Of a stretch of 64,000 bases of DNA, positions 1 to 14,404 are shown in pieces. Source of the stretch: Rhabditoides inermis (lineage: Eukaryota; Nematoda; Chromadorea; Rhabditida; Rhabditidae); contig CAWZYM010000207.1 of NCBI GenBank assembly GCA_963966185.1, forward strand, positions 31,001 to 95,000, in the 5' to 3' direction. The notes below the pieces were generated by a model. The model was not told the DNA's origin. It saw only the letters and a program-made list of their open reading frames with translations, and ran no database searches. Numbering within the stretch: the stretch's first letter is position 1; each line of letters opens with the position of its first letter. A program made the translations under genes and the position numbers.

Positions 1-1597
1 ATGAGAGACGAGACAGTCATACACAGTCTGGACAGACTGAAACGGTGCTGCTGAACATTTTAGAAAGGGCCACTCTTCATACAAATTTCAACTTTTCGTT
101 TTAGTCGCTCATTCTAGCTGATTGCGATGTCTATCGTCAGTGCAGAGAGACGAGATTCGATGAGAGACGAGACAGTCATACACAGTCTGGACAGACTGAA
201 ACGGTGCTGCTGAACATTTAAGAAAGAGCCACTCTTCATAAAAATTTCAACTTTTCGTTTAAGTAGCTCATTCTAGCTGATTACGATGTCTGTCGTCAGT
301 GTAGAGAGACAAGATTCGATGAGAGACGAGACAGTCATACACAGTCTGGACAGACTGAAAAGATGCTGCTGAAGATTTGAAAAAAGGGTCACTCTTTAGA
401 CAAATTTCAACTTTTCCTTTTAGTCGCTGATTCTATCTGATTGCGATGTCTGTCGTCGGTGTAGAGACGAGATTCGATGAGAGACGAGACAGTCATACAC
501 AGTCTGGACAGACTGAAAAGATGCTGCTGAAGATTTGAAAAAAGGGTCACTCTTTAGACAAATTTCAACTTTTCCTTTTAGTCGCTGATTCTATCTGATT
601 GCGATGTCTGTCGTCGGTGTAGAGACGAGATTCGATGAGAGACGAGACAGTCATACACACTCTGGACAGACTGAAAAGATGCTGCTGAAGATTTGAAAAA
701 AGGGTCACTCTTCATACAAATTTCAACTTTTCCTTTTAGTCGCTGATTCTATCTGATTGCGATGTGTGTCGTCGATGTAGAGAGACGAGATTCGATGAGA
801 GACGAGACAGTCATACACAGTCTGGACAGACTAAAACGAATCTGCTGAACATTTTAGAAAGGGTCACTCTTTATACAAATTTCAACTTTTCGTTTTAGTC
901 GCTCATTCTAGCTGATTACGATGTCTGTCGTCAGTGCAGAGAGACGAGATTCGATGAGAGACGAGACAGTCATATACAGTCTGTTTAGACTGAAAAGATG
1001 CTGCTGAAAATTTAAAAAAGGGTCACTCTTCATACAAATTTCAACTTTTCCTTTTAGTCGTTCATTCTAGCTGATTGCGATGTCTGTCGTCGGTGTAGAG
1101 AGACGAGACTCGATGAGAGACGAGACAGTCATACACAGTCTGGACAGACTAAAGCGGTGCTGGTGAACATTTTAGAGAGGGTCACTCTTTATACAAATTT
1201 CAACTTTTCCTTTTAGTCGCTCATTCTAGCTGATTGCGATGTCTGTCGTCGATGTAGAGAGACGAGATTCGATGAGAGACGAGACAGTCATACACAGTCT
1301 GGACAGACTAAAACGGTGCTGCTGAACATTTTAGAAAGGGTCACTCTTTATACAAATTTCAACTTTTCCTTTTAGTCGCTCATTCTAGCTGATTGCGATG
1401 TCTGTCAACGGTGTAGAGAGACGAGATTCGATGAGAGACGAGACAGTCATACACAGTCTGGACAGACTAAAACGATGCTGGTGAACATTTTAGAAAGGGT
1501 CACTCTTTATACAAATTTCAACTTTTCGTTTTAGTCGCTGATTCTATCTGATTGCGATGTCTGTCGTCGGTGCAGAGAGACGAAATTCGATGAGAGA
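1..1597. repeat. 159-bp satellite array, block 1
   Basis: Tandem monomers with a period of 158-160 bp (the GATGAGAGACGAGACAGTCA motif recurs near 1, 160, 319 and 477). Each monomer holds a dyad AGTCTG-GA-CAGACT, a TTTCAACTTTTC stretch, TTTTAGTCGCT, and GATGTCTGTCGTC. About ten monomers are present and the array is already running at base 1, so it continues left of the window. It ends where the reversed Helitron begins, after GATGAGAGA. No stable reading frame runs through it. Confidence 0.97.
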
Positions 1598-1916
1598 CTA
1601 GCGCTCCGGCGCGCTGTCGCGCGCCTCCGCACTAGGTATACAAAAATAGAAAAATAAAAGAATAGTTCGTCTTGCATGTTTGATAGTTGATTGCTCTCTA
1701 ATGATCCTTGCGAAGATTCATACACGCAAGGATTGTAGTTGAAGTGTTCAAGTTCTATGTATTTTGTATATGTAGCTCTTTTAATTTTTGTCTTTTCTAA
1801 CTATCTCTCCTACTTCTTTTTCACTTATTTTATGTTTCACAAATGTACACCGCCCCATCTCTTTCTCCTCTACACTGTTCTGTCTACTTTCCATCCTATC
1901 TCCCTCCTCCTCCCCC

Positions 1917-1961
<45 letters not shown>

Positions 1962-3656
1962 TCGACACAGTTCTACTCTCCCCTATCTCTCCTCTCTCTC
2001 TCTCTCTTCTCCCGCTCCCACTGTCTCGCTATCTCTTTCTCTCTTTCTCTTTCTCTCTAAATATTATATTCTCTAGAAACAGTATTATATTCTCTATTGT
2101 CTACTTTCAACTTTCTAGAGACAATACTAATACTATGCTCTTGTTTGTCTACTGCATCTTTTTCTTCTACTGTGACAACAACTTTCTAGAGACACGACTA
2201 TGTTTTCTTCTGTCTATTTTCACCTCTCTTCACCTCCCTCTTCCACTCTCACTCTCACCACATCTGCAGTAATCACTATCACTGCGACTTTCGAGAGACA
2301 GTTATGTCTACTCTCCCTTCTCTCTCCTCTTTTCTCTCTCCTATTCTCTCTCTCTCTCCTATTCTCTCTCTTGTATACTTTCACGTCCCCGCTGCGGTGA
2401 CAACAACTTTCTAGAGACAGTACTATGGTACCTTCTGTCTACTGTTCTATTCTCACAGCTGCAGTAGTCACTGCGACTTTCGAGAGACATGTAAAAACTT
2501 TTTAAACAGAAAGTACTACTCTCTTCTCTACTGTCTTCTCTCCCTACTGTCTACTCTCTCACGTTCTAAAAATATAATTTGACCGCCTGTGCTTGCCAAA
2601 TGACTTGTAAGGTGAACTCGATTCTCACCTCACCTCACTTCCACTCGACACTGTACTGCATCGAAAAGCGGAATTTCAGGCTGAGTATGTACAAGAGTAC
2701 AAGTAGTAAACTCAAAACTCAGTTTCAACTGAAAAAAGCAGTACATAGTTCTATATTACGTCTACAATGACTTCGAGAAAAGAAGCCGGCTGGCGCGCCC
2801 TAACACGTTGTGCGCACGTGTGAAGGAGTTTGAAACAGCTTGAGGTTGATTTGATCGTTAGAAAGTACTATCTATTGACGACTCGAAACATTTTTTCTCA
2901 ACTTTCAACCTTCAACTTTTCGTTTTGTCAAAGTTATTCGTTGAAGATATAAATTTTGTCTTTTTCAACTGACTCAATCCATTATTGTTATATCTAGACA
3001 TATTCCTATCAAAAAAGACACAACTGAGTGGATATGGGTCAGTGATTGCGAATGCCAACTATTTGATATCGATCGGTTGACCTGGCGGCTGGTAGCGAGC
3101 AATCCGGTGGGCGCGACCCCAGCAAGTAACGCGCGCTCAGAAAATGTCTAATACTGTATGAAGACAAAGTCCGATCGATCTGAAACTTTGACAGAAGGGC
3201 TTTTTTGCCCATAAAAGCTTAAGTTTACAAATTGGACCCTCTATCTCGTCTGTACGAAAAGTCGATCATATTCGCCATATTTGGTGACTTTTCAAAAAAG
3301 GAAACTAGTTTCTATAATCTATTATACGTAATCTTTCTTCTATTCAATTTTTATAGAAATCGAAGATCATGAATTTTGGGTGCATTTTGGGTACATTCGC
3401 CTATTTGGGCATGAAGATGAGGTCACAGGCAGCTGGTATCGCGGCTATCGACTTTTTCTAGGTCGATTCACCTACTCTCCAAATTTGGTTCTAATTGAAG
3501 TATTTTGAAATTTTTCTCCATAGTTAAGAGATTAGGTGATAACTATGATTAGGAGATCGCTATTGACGAGATATTCGGAATTTTGCGTTCTCAGGTATTG
3601 AAGAAACTTTCTAGAAAAAATGAGTAGTTAAAGTAGACTTTGAAAAGAGATATCTC
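1598..3656 (-). mobile_element. Non-autonomous Helitron-like element, 5'-truncated
   Basis: On the minus strand the element ends in CTAG (1598-1601), preceded by a GC-rich hairpin (GGCGCGC, short loop, GCGCGCC), and the next host base is T. This is the Helitron 3' terminus rule. The body is homologous to the elements at 12,228-18,137: it shares the CCGATCGATCTGAAAC stretch, the GCGCGCC box and CT/GA tracts. The 5' end is missing: homology stops at 3656 inside the palindrome AGAGATATCTCT, about 50 nt short of the expected TCCCCC terminus, and joins satellite directly. No Rep or helicase motif is visible. The long serine/leucine-rich open frames at 1739-2400 are translations of CT repeats, not genes. 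Confidence 0.8.
1918..2058. repeat. (CT)n low-complexity tract in Helitron
   Basis: A nearly pure CT dinucleotide run followed by degenerate CT/CTTT sequence, the reverse complement of the GA tracts in the plus-strand Helitrons. It explains the apparent Ser/Leu-rich open frames over it. Confidence 0.9.
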
Positions 3657-6600
3657 TTCGTTTTAGTCGCTGATTCTATCTGAATGCGATGTCTGTCGTC
3701 GGTGCAGAGAGACGAAATTCGATGAGAGACGAGACAGTCATACACAGTCTGGACAGACTGAAAAGATGCTGCTGAAGATTTGAAAGAAGGGTCACTCTTT
3801 AAACAAATTTCAACTTTTCCTTTTAGTCGCTGATTCTATCTGATTGCGATGTCTGTCGTCGGTGTAGAGACGAGATTCGATGAGAGACGAGACAGTCATA
3901 CACAGTCTGGACAGACTGAAAAGATGCTGCTGAAGATTTGAAAAAAGGGTCACTCTTTAGACAAATTTCAACTTTTCCTTTTAGTCGCTGATTCTGTCTG
4001 ATTGCGATGTCTGTCGTCGGTGTAGAGAGACGAGATTCGATGAGAGACGAGACAGTCATACACAGTCTGGACAGACTAAAACGGTGCTTCTGAACATTTT
4101 AGAAAGGGCCACTCTTCATACAAATTTCAACTTTTCCTTTTAGTCGCTCATTCTAGCTGATTGCGATGTCTGTCGTCGATGTAGAGAGACAAGATTCGAT
4201 GAGAGACGAGACAGTCATACACAGTCTGGACAGACTGAAACGGTGCTGCTGAACATTTAAGAAAGAGCCACTCTTCATAAAAATTTCAACTTTTCGTTTA
4301 AGTCGCTCATTCTAGCTGATTACGATGTCTGTCGTCAGTGTAGAGAGACAAGATTCGATGAGAGACGAGACAGTCATACACAGTCTGGATAGACTGAAAC
4401 GGTGCTGCTGAACATTTAAAAAAGGGCCACTCTTCATACAAATTTCAACTTTTCGTTTTAGTCGCTCATTCTAGCTGATTGCGATGTCTGTCGTCGATGT
4501 AGAGAGACGAGATTCGATGAGAGACGAGACAGTCATACACAGTCTGGACAGACTGAAACGGTGCTGCTGAACATTTAAGAAAGGGCCACTCTTCATACAA
4601 ATTTCAACTTTTCGTTTAAGTCGCTCATTCTAGCTGATTACGATGTCTGTCGTCAGTGTAGAGAGACAAGATTCGATGAGAGACGAGACAGTCATACACA
4701 GTCTGGACAGACTGAAACGGTGCTGGTGAACATTTTGAAAAGGGCCACTCTTCATACAAATTTCAACTTTTTCTTTTAGTCGCTCATTCTAGCTGATTGC
4801 GATGTCTGTCGTCGATGTAGAGAGACGAGATTCGATGAGAGACGAGACAGTCATACACAGTCTGGACAGACTGAAACGGTGCTGCTGAACATTTTAGAAA
4901 GGGCCACTCTTCATACAAATTTCAACTTTTCGTTTTAGTCGCTCATTCTAGCTGATTGCGATGTCTGTCGTCGATGTAGAGAGACGAGATTCGATGAGAG
5001 ACGAGACAGTCATACACAGTCTGGACAGACTGAAACGGTGCTGCTGAACATTTTAGAAAGGGCCACTCTTCATACAAATTTCAACTTTTCGTTTTAGTCG
5101 CTCATTCTAGCTGATTACCATGTCTGTCGTCAGTGTAGAGAGACGAGATTCGATGAGAGACGAGACAGTCATACACAGTCTGGACAGACTAAAACGGTGC
5201 TGGTAAACATTTTAGAAAGGGTCACTCTTTATACAAATTTCAACTTTTCCTTTTAGTCGCTCATTCTAGCTGATTACAATGTCTGTCGTCAGTGTAGAGA
5301 GACGAGATTCGATGAGAGACGAGACAGTCATACACAGTCTGGACAGACTGGAAAGATGCTGCTGAAGATTTAAAAAAGGGTCACTCTTTATACAAATTTC
5401 AACTTTTTGTTTTAGTCGCTCATTCTAGCTGATTACGATGTCTGTCGTCAGTGTAGAGAGACGAGATTCGATGAGAGACGAGACAGTCATACACAGTCTG
5501 GACAGACTAAAACGGTGCTGGTGAACATTTTAAAAAGGGTCACTCTTTATACAAATTTCAACTTTTCGTTTTAGTCGCTCATTCTAGCTGATTACAATGT
5601 CTGTCGTCGATGTAGAGAGACGAGATTCGATGAGAGACGAGACAGTCATACACAGTCTGGACAGACTAAAACGAATCTGCTGAACATTTTAGAAAGGGTC
5701 ACTCTTTATACAAATTTCAACTTTTCGTTTCAGTCGCTCATTCTAGCTGATTACGATGTCTGTCGTCAGTGCAGAGAGACGAGATTCGATGAGAGACGAG
5801 ACAGTCATATACAGTCTGTTTAGACTGAAAAGATGCTGCTGAAAATTTAAAAAAGGGTCACTCTTCATACAAATTTCAACTTTTCCTTTTAGTCGTTCAT
5901 TCTAGCTGATTGCGATGTCTGTCGTCGGTGTAGAGAGACGAGACTCGATGAGAGACGAGACAGTCATACACAGTCTGGACAGACTGAAAAGATGCTGCTG
6001 AAGATTTGAAAGAAGGGTCACTCTTTAAACAAATTTCAACTTTTCCCTTTAGTCGCTGATTCTATCTGATTGCGATGTCTGTCGTCGGTGTAGAGACGAG
6101 ATTCGATGAGAGACGAAACAGTCATACACAGTCTGGACAGACTGAAAAGATGCTGCTGAAGATTTGAAAAAAGGGTCACTCTTTAGACAAATTTCAACTT
6201 TTCCTTTTAGTCGCTGATTCTATCTGATTGCGATGTCTGTCGTCGGTGTAGAGAGACGAGATTCGATGAGAGACGAGACAGTCATACACAGTCTGGACAG
6301 ACTAAAACGGTGCTGCTGAACATTTTAGAAAGGGCCACTCTTCATAAAAATTTCAACTTTTCCTTTTAGTCGCTCATTCTAGCTGATTGCGATGTCTGTC
6401 GTCGATGTAGAGAGACAAGATTCGATGAGAGACGAGACAGTCATACACAGTCTGGACAGACTGAAACGGTGCTGCTGAACATTTAAGAAAGAGCCACTCT
6501 TCATAAAAATTTCAACTTTTCGTTTAAGTCGCTCATTCTAGCTGATTACGATGTCTGTCGTCAGTGTAGAGAGACAAGATTCGATGAGAGACGAGACAGT

Positions 6601-9600
6601 CATACACAGTCTGGACAGACTGAAACGGTGCTGCTGAACATTTAAAAAAGGGCCACTCTTCATACAAATTTCAACTTTTCGTTTTAGTCGCTCATTCTAG
6701 CTGATTGCGATGTCTGTCGTCGATGTAGAGAGACGAGATTCGATGAGAGACGAGACAGTCATACACAGTCTGGACAGACTGAAACGGTGCTGCTGAACAT
6801 TTAAGAAAGGGCCACTCTTCATACAAATTTCAACTTTTCGTTTTAGTCGCTCATTCTAGCTGATTGCGATGTCTGTCGTCGATGTAGAGAGACGAGATTC
6901 GATGAGAGACGAGACAGTCATACACAGTCTGGACAGACTGAAACGGTGCTGCTGAACATTTAAGAAAGGGCCACTCTTCATACAAATTTCAACTTTTTCT
7001 TTTAGTCGCTCATTCTAGCTGATTGCGATGTCTGTCGTCAGTGTAGAGAGACGAGATTCGATGAGAGACGAGACAGTCATACACAGTCTGGACAGACTGA
7101 AACGGTGCTGCTGAACATTTTAGAAATGGCCACTCTTCATACAAATTTCAACTTTTCGTTTTAGTCGCTCATTCTAGCTGATTGCGATGTCTGTCGTCGA
7201 TGTAGAGAGACGAGATTCGATGAGAGACGAGACAGTCATACACAGTCTGGACAGACTGAAACGGTGCTGCTGAACATTTTAGAAAGGGCCACTCTTCATA
7301 CAAATTTCAACTTTTCGTTTTAGTCGCTCATTCTAGCTGATTACGATGTCTGTCGTCAGTGTAGAGAGACGAGATTCGATGAGAGACGAGACAGTCATAC
7401 ACAGTCTGGACAGACTAAAACGGTGCTGCTGAACATTTTAGAAAGGGTCACTCTTCATACAAATTTCAACTTTTCCTTTTAGTCGTTCATTCTCGCTGAT
7501 TGCGATGTCTGTCGTCGGTGTAGAGAGACGAGACTCGATGAGAGACGAGACAGTCATACACAGTCTGGACAGACTGAAAAGATGCTGCTGAAGATTTGAA
7601 AGAAGGGTCACTCTTTAAACAAATTTCAACTTTTCCCTTTAGTCGCTGATTCTATCTGATTGCGATGTCTGTCGTCGGTGTAGAGACGAGATTCGATGAG
7701 AGACGAAACAGTCATACACAGTCTGGACAGACTGAAAAGATGCTGCTGAAGATTTGAAAAAAGGGTCACTCTTTAGACAAATTTCAACTTTTCCTTTTAG
7801 TCGCTGATTCTATCTGATTGCGATGTCTGTCGTCGGTGTAGAGAGACGAGATTCGATGAGAGACGAGACAGTCATACACAGTCTGGACAGACTAAAACGG
7901 TGCTGCTGAACATTTTAGAAAGGGCCACTCTTCATACAAATTTCAACTTTTCCTTTTAGTCGCTCATTCTAGCTGATTGCGATGTCTGTCGTCGATGTAG
8001 AGAGACAAGATTCGATGAGAGACGAGACAGTCATACACAGTCTGGACAGACTGAAACGGTGCTGCTGAACATTTAAGAAAGAGCCACTCTTCATAAAAAT
8101 TTCAACTTTTCGTTTAAGTCGCTCATTCTAGCTGATTACGATGTCTGTCGTCAGTGTAGAGAGACAAGATTCGATGAGAGACGAGACAGTCATACACAGT
8201 CTGGACAGACTGAAACGGTGCTGCTGAACATTTAAAAAAGGGCCACTCTTCATACAAATTTCAACTTTTCGTTTTAGTCGCTCATTCTAGCTGATTGCGA
8301 TGTCTGTCGTCGATGTAGAGAGACGAGATTCGATGAGAGACGAGACAGTCATACACAGTCTGGACAGACTGAAACGGTGCTGCTGAACATTTAAGAAAGG
8401 GCCACTCTTCATACAAATTTCAACTTTTCGTTTAAGTCGCTCATTCTAGCTGATTACGATGTCTGTCGTCAGTGTAGAGAGACAAGGTTCGATGAGAGAC
8501 GAGACAGTCATACACAGTCTGGACAGACTGAAACGGTGCTGGTGAACATTTTGAAAAGGGCCACTCTTCATACAAATTTCAACTTTTTCTTTTAGTCGCT
8601 CATTCTAGCTGATTGCGATGTCTGTCGTCGATGTAGAGAGACGAGATTCGATGAGAGACGAGACAGTCATACACAGTCTGGACAGACTGAAACGGTGCTG
8701 CTGAACATTTTAGAAAGGGCCACTCTTCATACAAATTTCAACTTTTCGTTTTAGTCGCTCATTCTAGCTGATTACGATGTCTGTCGTCAGTGTAGAGAGA
8801 CGAGATTCGATGAGAGACGAGACAGTCATACACAGTCTGGACAGACTAAAACGGTGCTGGTAAACATTTTAGAAAGGGTCACTCTTTATACAAATTTCAA
8901 CTTTTCCTTTTAGTCGCTCATTCTAGCTGATTACAATGTCTGTCGTCAGTGTAGAGAGACGAGATTCGATGAGAGACGAGACAGTCATACACAGTCTGGA
9001 CAGACTGGAAAGATGCTGCTGAAGATTTAAAAAAGGGTCACTCTTTATACAAATTTCAACTTTTCGTTTTAGTCGCTCATTCTAGCTGATTACGATGTCT
9101 GTCGTCAGTGTAGAGAGACGAGATTCGATGAGAGACGAGACAGTCATACACAGTCTGGACAGACTAAAACGGTGCTGGTGAACATTTTAAAAAGGGTCAC
9201 CCTTTATACAAATTTCAACTTTTCGTTTTAGTCGCTCATTCTAGCTGATTGCGATGTCTGTCGTCGATGTAGAGAGACGAGATTCGATGAGAGACGAGAC
9301 AGTCATGTACAAACTGGACAGACTAAAACGGTGCTGCTGAACATTTCAGAAAGGGTCACTCTTCATACAAATTTCTACTTTTTCCTTTTAGTCGTTCATT
9401 CTATCTGATTGCGATGTCTGTCGTCGGTGTAAAGAGACGAGATTCGATGAGAGACGAGACAGTCATACACAGTTTGGACAGACTAAAACGGTGCTGCTGA
9501 ACATTTTAGAAAGGGTCACTCTTCATACAAATTTCAACTTTTCGTTTTAGTCGCTCATTCTAGCTGATTGCGATGTCTGTCGTCGGTGTAGAGAGACGAG

Positions 9601-12227
9601 ATTCGATGAGAGACGAGACAGTCATACACAGTCTGGACAGACTAAAACGGTGCTGCTGAGTGAACAATTTAGTAAGAGTCACTCTTCATACAATATTCAA
9701 CTTTTCGTTTTAGTCGCTCATTCTAGCTGATTACGATGTCTGTCGTCAGTGCAGAGAGACGAAATTCGATGAGAGACGAGACAGTCATATACAGTCTGTT
9801 TAGACTGAAAAGATGCTGCTGAAAATTTAAAAAAGGGTCACTCTTCATACAAATTTCAACTTTTCCTTTTAGTCGTTCATTCTAGCTGATTGCGATGTCT
9901 GTCGTCGGTGTAGAGAGACGAGACTCGATGAGAGACGAGACAGTCATACACAGTCTGGACAGACTAAAGCGGTGCTGGTGAACATTTTAGAGAGGGTCAC
10001 TCTTTAGACAAATTTCAACTTTTCCTTTTAGTCGCTGATTCTATCTGATTGCGATGTCTGTCGTCGGTGTAGAGAGACGAGATTCGATGAGAGACGAGAC
10101 AGTCATACACAGTCTGGACAGACTAAAACGGTGCTGCTGAACATTTTAGAAAGGGCCACTCTTCATACAAATTTCAACTTTTCCTTTTAGTCGCTCATTC
10201 TAGCTGATTGCGATGTCTGTCGTCGATGTAGAGAGACAAGATTCGATGAGAGACGAGACAGTCATACACAGTCTGGACAGACTGAAACGGTGCTGCTGAA
10301 CATTTAAGAAAGAGCCACTCTTTATACAAATTTCAACTTTTCGTTTAAGTCGCTCATTCTAGCTGATTACGATGTCTGTCGTCAGTGTAGAGAGACAAGA
10401 TTCGATGAGAGACGAGACAGTCATACACAGTCTGGACAGACTGAAACGGTGCTGCTGAACATTTAAAAAAGGGCCACTCTTCATACAAATTTCAACTTTT
10501 GGTTTTAGTCGCTCATTCTAGCTGATTGCGATGTCTGTCGTCGATGTAGAGAGACGAGATTCGATGAGAGACGAGACAGTCATACACAGTCTGGACAGAC
10601 TGAAACGGTGCTGCTGAACATTTTAGAAAGGGCCACTCTTCATACAAATTTCAACTTTTCGTTTTAGTCGCTCATTCTAGCTGATTACGATGTCTGTCGT
10701 CAGTGTAGAGAGACGAGATTCGATGAGAGACGAGACAGTCATACACAGTCTGGACAGACTAAAACGGTGCTGGTAAACATTTTAGAAAGGGTCACTCTTT
10801 ATACAAATTTCAACTTTTCCTTTTAGTCGCTCATTCTAGCTGATTACAATGTCTGTCGTCAGTGTAGAGAGACGAGATTCGATGAGAGACGAGACAGTCA
10901 TACACAGTCTGGACAGACTGGAAAGATGCTGCTAAAGATTTAAAAAAGGGTCACTCTTTATACAAATTTCAACTTTTCGTTTTAGTCGCTTATTCTAGCT
11001 GATTACGATGTCTGTCGTCAGTGTAGAGAGACGAGATTCGATGAGAGACGAGACAGTCATACACAGTCTGGACAGACTAAAACGGTGCTGGTGAACATTT
11101 TAAAAAGGGTCACTCTTTATACAAATTTCAACTTTTCGTTTTAGTCGCTCATTCTAGCTGATTACAATGTCTGTCGTCGATGTAGAGAGACGAGATTCGA
11201 TGAGAGACGAGACAGTCATACACAGTCTGGACAGACTAAAACGGAGCTGCTGAACATTTTAGAAAGGGTCACTCTTCATACAAATTTCAACTTTTCCCTT
11301 TAGTCGCTGATTCTATCTGATTGCGATGTGTGTCGTCAGTGCAGAGAGACGAGATATGATGAGAGACGAGACAGTCATACACAGTCAGGACAGAAAAAAA
11401 CGGTGCTGCTGAACATTTAGAAAGGGTCACTCTTCATACAAATTTCAAATTTTCCTTTTAGTCGCTCATTCTAGCTGATTGCGATGTCTGTCGTCGATGT
11501 AGAGAGACGAGATTCGATGAGAGACGAGACAGTCATACACAGTCCGGACAGACTAAAACGGTGCTGTTGAACATTTTAGAAAGGGCCACTCTTCATACAA
11601 ATTTCAACTTTTCTTTTTAGTCGCTCATTCTATCTGATTGCGATGTCTGTCGTCGATGTAGAGAGACGAGATTCGATGAGAGACGAGACAGTCATACACA
11701 GTCTGGACAGACTAAAACGGTGCTGCTGAACATTTAAAAAATGTCACTCTTCATACAAATTTGAACTTTTCGTTTTAGTCGCTCATTCTATCTGATTGCG
11801 ATGTATGTCGTCGGTGTAGAGAGACGAGATTCGATGAGAGACGAGACAGTAATACACAGTCTGGACAGACTAAAACGGTGCTGCTGAACATTTTAGAAAG
11901 GGTCACTCTTCATACAAATTTCAACTTTTCGTTTTAGTCGCTTTTTCTATCTGATTGCGATGTCTGTCGTCGGTGTAGAGAGTAGAGAGACGAGATTCGA
12001 TGAGAGACGAGACAGTCATACACAGTCTGGACAGACTAAAACGAAGCTGCTGAACATTTAAAAAGTCGTCACTTTTCATACAATTTTTAACTTTTCCTTT
12101 TAGTCGCTCATTCTAGCTGATTGCGATGTCTGTCGTCAGTGCAGAGAGACGAGATTCGATGAGAGACGAGACAGTCATACACAGTCTGGACAGACTAAAA
12201 CGGTGCTGCTGAACATTTTAGAAAGTG
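3657..12227. repeat. 159-bp satellite array, block 2
   Basis: About 54 monomers by length. Most carry GACAGACTGAAAC or GACTGAAAAG after the dyad, whereas block 3 mostly has GACAGACTAAAAC. Rare variants recur at fixed distances: CGAAACAGTCAT occurs at 6114 and 7704, 1,590 bp apart, i.e. ten monomers. The block starts abruptly at the truncated Helitron and ends after GAAAGTG, where the plus-strand Helitron is inserted. Confidence 0.97.
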
Positions 12228-14011
12228 TCCCCCTTTCATACTAATATTTACTATGGTGTCTGTCTGTCTGTCTGTCTGTCCTTCCGGAGAGATATCTCTT
12301 TTCAAAGTCTACTCTAACAACTCATTTTTTCTAGAAAGTTTATTCAATACCTGAGAACGCAAAATTCCAAATATCTCGTCAATAGCGATCTCCTAATCAT
12401 AGTTATCACCTAATCTCCTAACTATGGAGAAAAATTTCAAAATACTTCAATGCGAACCAAATTCGAAGGGTAGGTGAATCGACCTAGAAAAAATCGATAG
12501 CCGCGATACCAGCCGACTGTGACCTCATCTTCATGCCCAAATAAGCGAATGTACCCAAAATGCACCCAAAATTCATGATCTTCGATTTCTATAAAAATTG
12601 AATAGAAGAAAGATTACGTATGATAGATTATAGAAACTGGTTTACTTTTTTGAAAAGTCAACAAATATGGCGAATACGATCGACTTTTCGTACAGACGAG
12701 ATAGAGGGTCCAATTTGTAAACTTAAGCTTCTATGGGCTAAAAAGCCCTTCTGTTAAAGTTTCAGATCGATCGGACTTTGTCTTCATACAGTATTAGACA
12801 TTTTTTGAGCGCGCGTTACTTGCTGGGGTCGCGCCCACCGGATTGCTCGCTACCAGCCGCCAGGTCAACCGATCGATATCGAATAGTTGGCATTCGCAAT
12901 CACTGACCCATATCCATTCAGTTGTGTCTTTTTTGATAGGAATATGTCTAAATATAACAATAATGGATTGAGTCAGTTGAAAAAGACAAAGTTTCTATCT
13001 TCAACGAATAACTTTGACAAAACGAAAAGTTGTAGGTTGAAAGTTTAGTAAAATTTTTCGAGACGTCAATAGATAGTGCTTTCTAACGATCAAATCAATC
13101 TCAAACTGTTTCAAACTTCTTCACACGTGCGCACAACGTGTTAGGGCGCGCCAGCCGGCTTCTTTTTCAAAGTCATTGTAGACGTAATATAGAACTATGT
13201 ACTGCTTCTTTTTTCAGTTGAAACTAAGTTTTGAGTTTGTTACTTGTACTCTTGTTTATATTCAGCCTGAAATTCCGCTTTTCGATGCAGTACAGTGTCG
13301 AGTGGAAGTGAGGTGAGGTGAGAATCGAGTTCACCTTACATGTCATTTGGCAAGCACAGGCGGTCAAATTATATTTTTAGAACGTGATAGAGTAGACAGT
13401 AGGGAGAGAAGACAGTAGAAAAGAGAGTAGTGATTTCTGTTAAAAAAGTTTTTTAATAACTGTCTTTTACAGTCGTTATAATCCAAGGCTCTGTCTTGTT
13501 TTCGGCTGAGAACAAATGGTACGGCTATATCATTGTTACTCTCTATGAGTAGTGAGATAAACGCAATACCAACAACAATAAAAAAGGTAGCATAGTACTG
13601 TCTCTAGAAAGTTGTTGTCACCACAGCGGGGACGTGAAAGTATACAAGAGAGAGAATAGGAGAGAAAAAAGAGGAGAGAGAAAGAGAGAGTAGACATAAC
13701 TGTCTCTGCAGATGTGAGAGTGAGAGTGGAAGAGGTGACGAGAGGTGAAAGTAGACAGAAGAAAACATAGTAATGTGTCTAGAAAGTTGTTGTCACAGTA
13801 GTAGAAAAAAGATGCAGTAGACAAACAAGAGCATAGCATGAGTATTATCTCTAGAAAGTTGACAGTAGACAATAGAAAATATAATACTGTTTCTAGAGAA
13901 TATATTACTGAGAGGGAAAGAGAAAGAGAGAAAGAGATAGCGAGACAGTGGGAGAGGGAGAAGCGAGAAGAGAGAGAGAGGAGAGATAGGAGAGACTAGA
14001 ACTGTGTCGAG

Positions 14012-14052
<41 letters not shown>

Positions 14053-14404
14053 TGAGAGAGAGAGAGAGAGAGAAAAAAAGAGAGAGATAGGCGGGGGGGG
14101 GGGAGGAGGGAGATAGGATGGAAAGTAGACAGAACAGTGTAGAGGAGAAAGAGATGGGGCGGTGTACATCTGTGAAACAGAAAATAAGTGAAAAAGAAGT
14201 AGGAGAGATGAGAGATAGTTAGAAAAGCCTAGGTTAAGCTACATATACAAAAAAACATAGAACTTGAACACTTCAACTACAACCCTTGCGTGTATGTATC
14301 TTCGCAAGAATCATTAGAGAGAAATCAACTATCAAGACGAACTATTCTTCTATTCTTCTATTTTTGTATACCTAGTGCGGAGGCGCGCGATAGCGCGCCG
14401 GAGC
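12228..14404 (+). mobile_element. Helitron-like element, first copy, lacking the last bases
   Basis: Begins TCCCCCTTTCATACTAA immediately after satellite sequence GAAAGTG, with no target duplication. A (TGTC)n run and the palindrome AGAGATATCTCT follow within about 75 nt. The body has an AT-rich part, a GCGCGCCAGCCGG segment, GA microsatellites and a terminal GC hairpin near 14,385-14,400. The expected ...GCTAG end is lost: after GGAGC the sequence jumps at 14,405 back to the equivalent of position 12,680. No transposase-like (Rep/helicase) coding sequence is seen, so it is non-autonomous. Confidence 0.8.
13995..14092. repeat. (GA)n microsatellite in Helitron
   Basis: AG dinucleotide run interrupted by TGTGAG and a poly-A step. 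It is longer here than in the tandem duplicate at about 15,740-15,795, so the tract changed length after the duplication. Confidence 0.9.

Noticed and set aside
1739..2400. Long Ser/Leu-rich open frames on the plus strand
   Set aside because: They translate CT dinucleotide repeats inside a Helitron. Overlapping frames are open equally, as expected of simple repeats.
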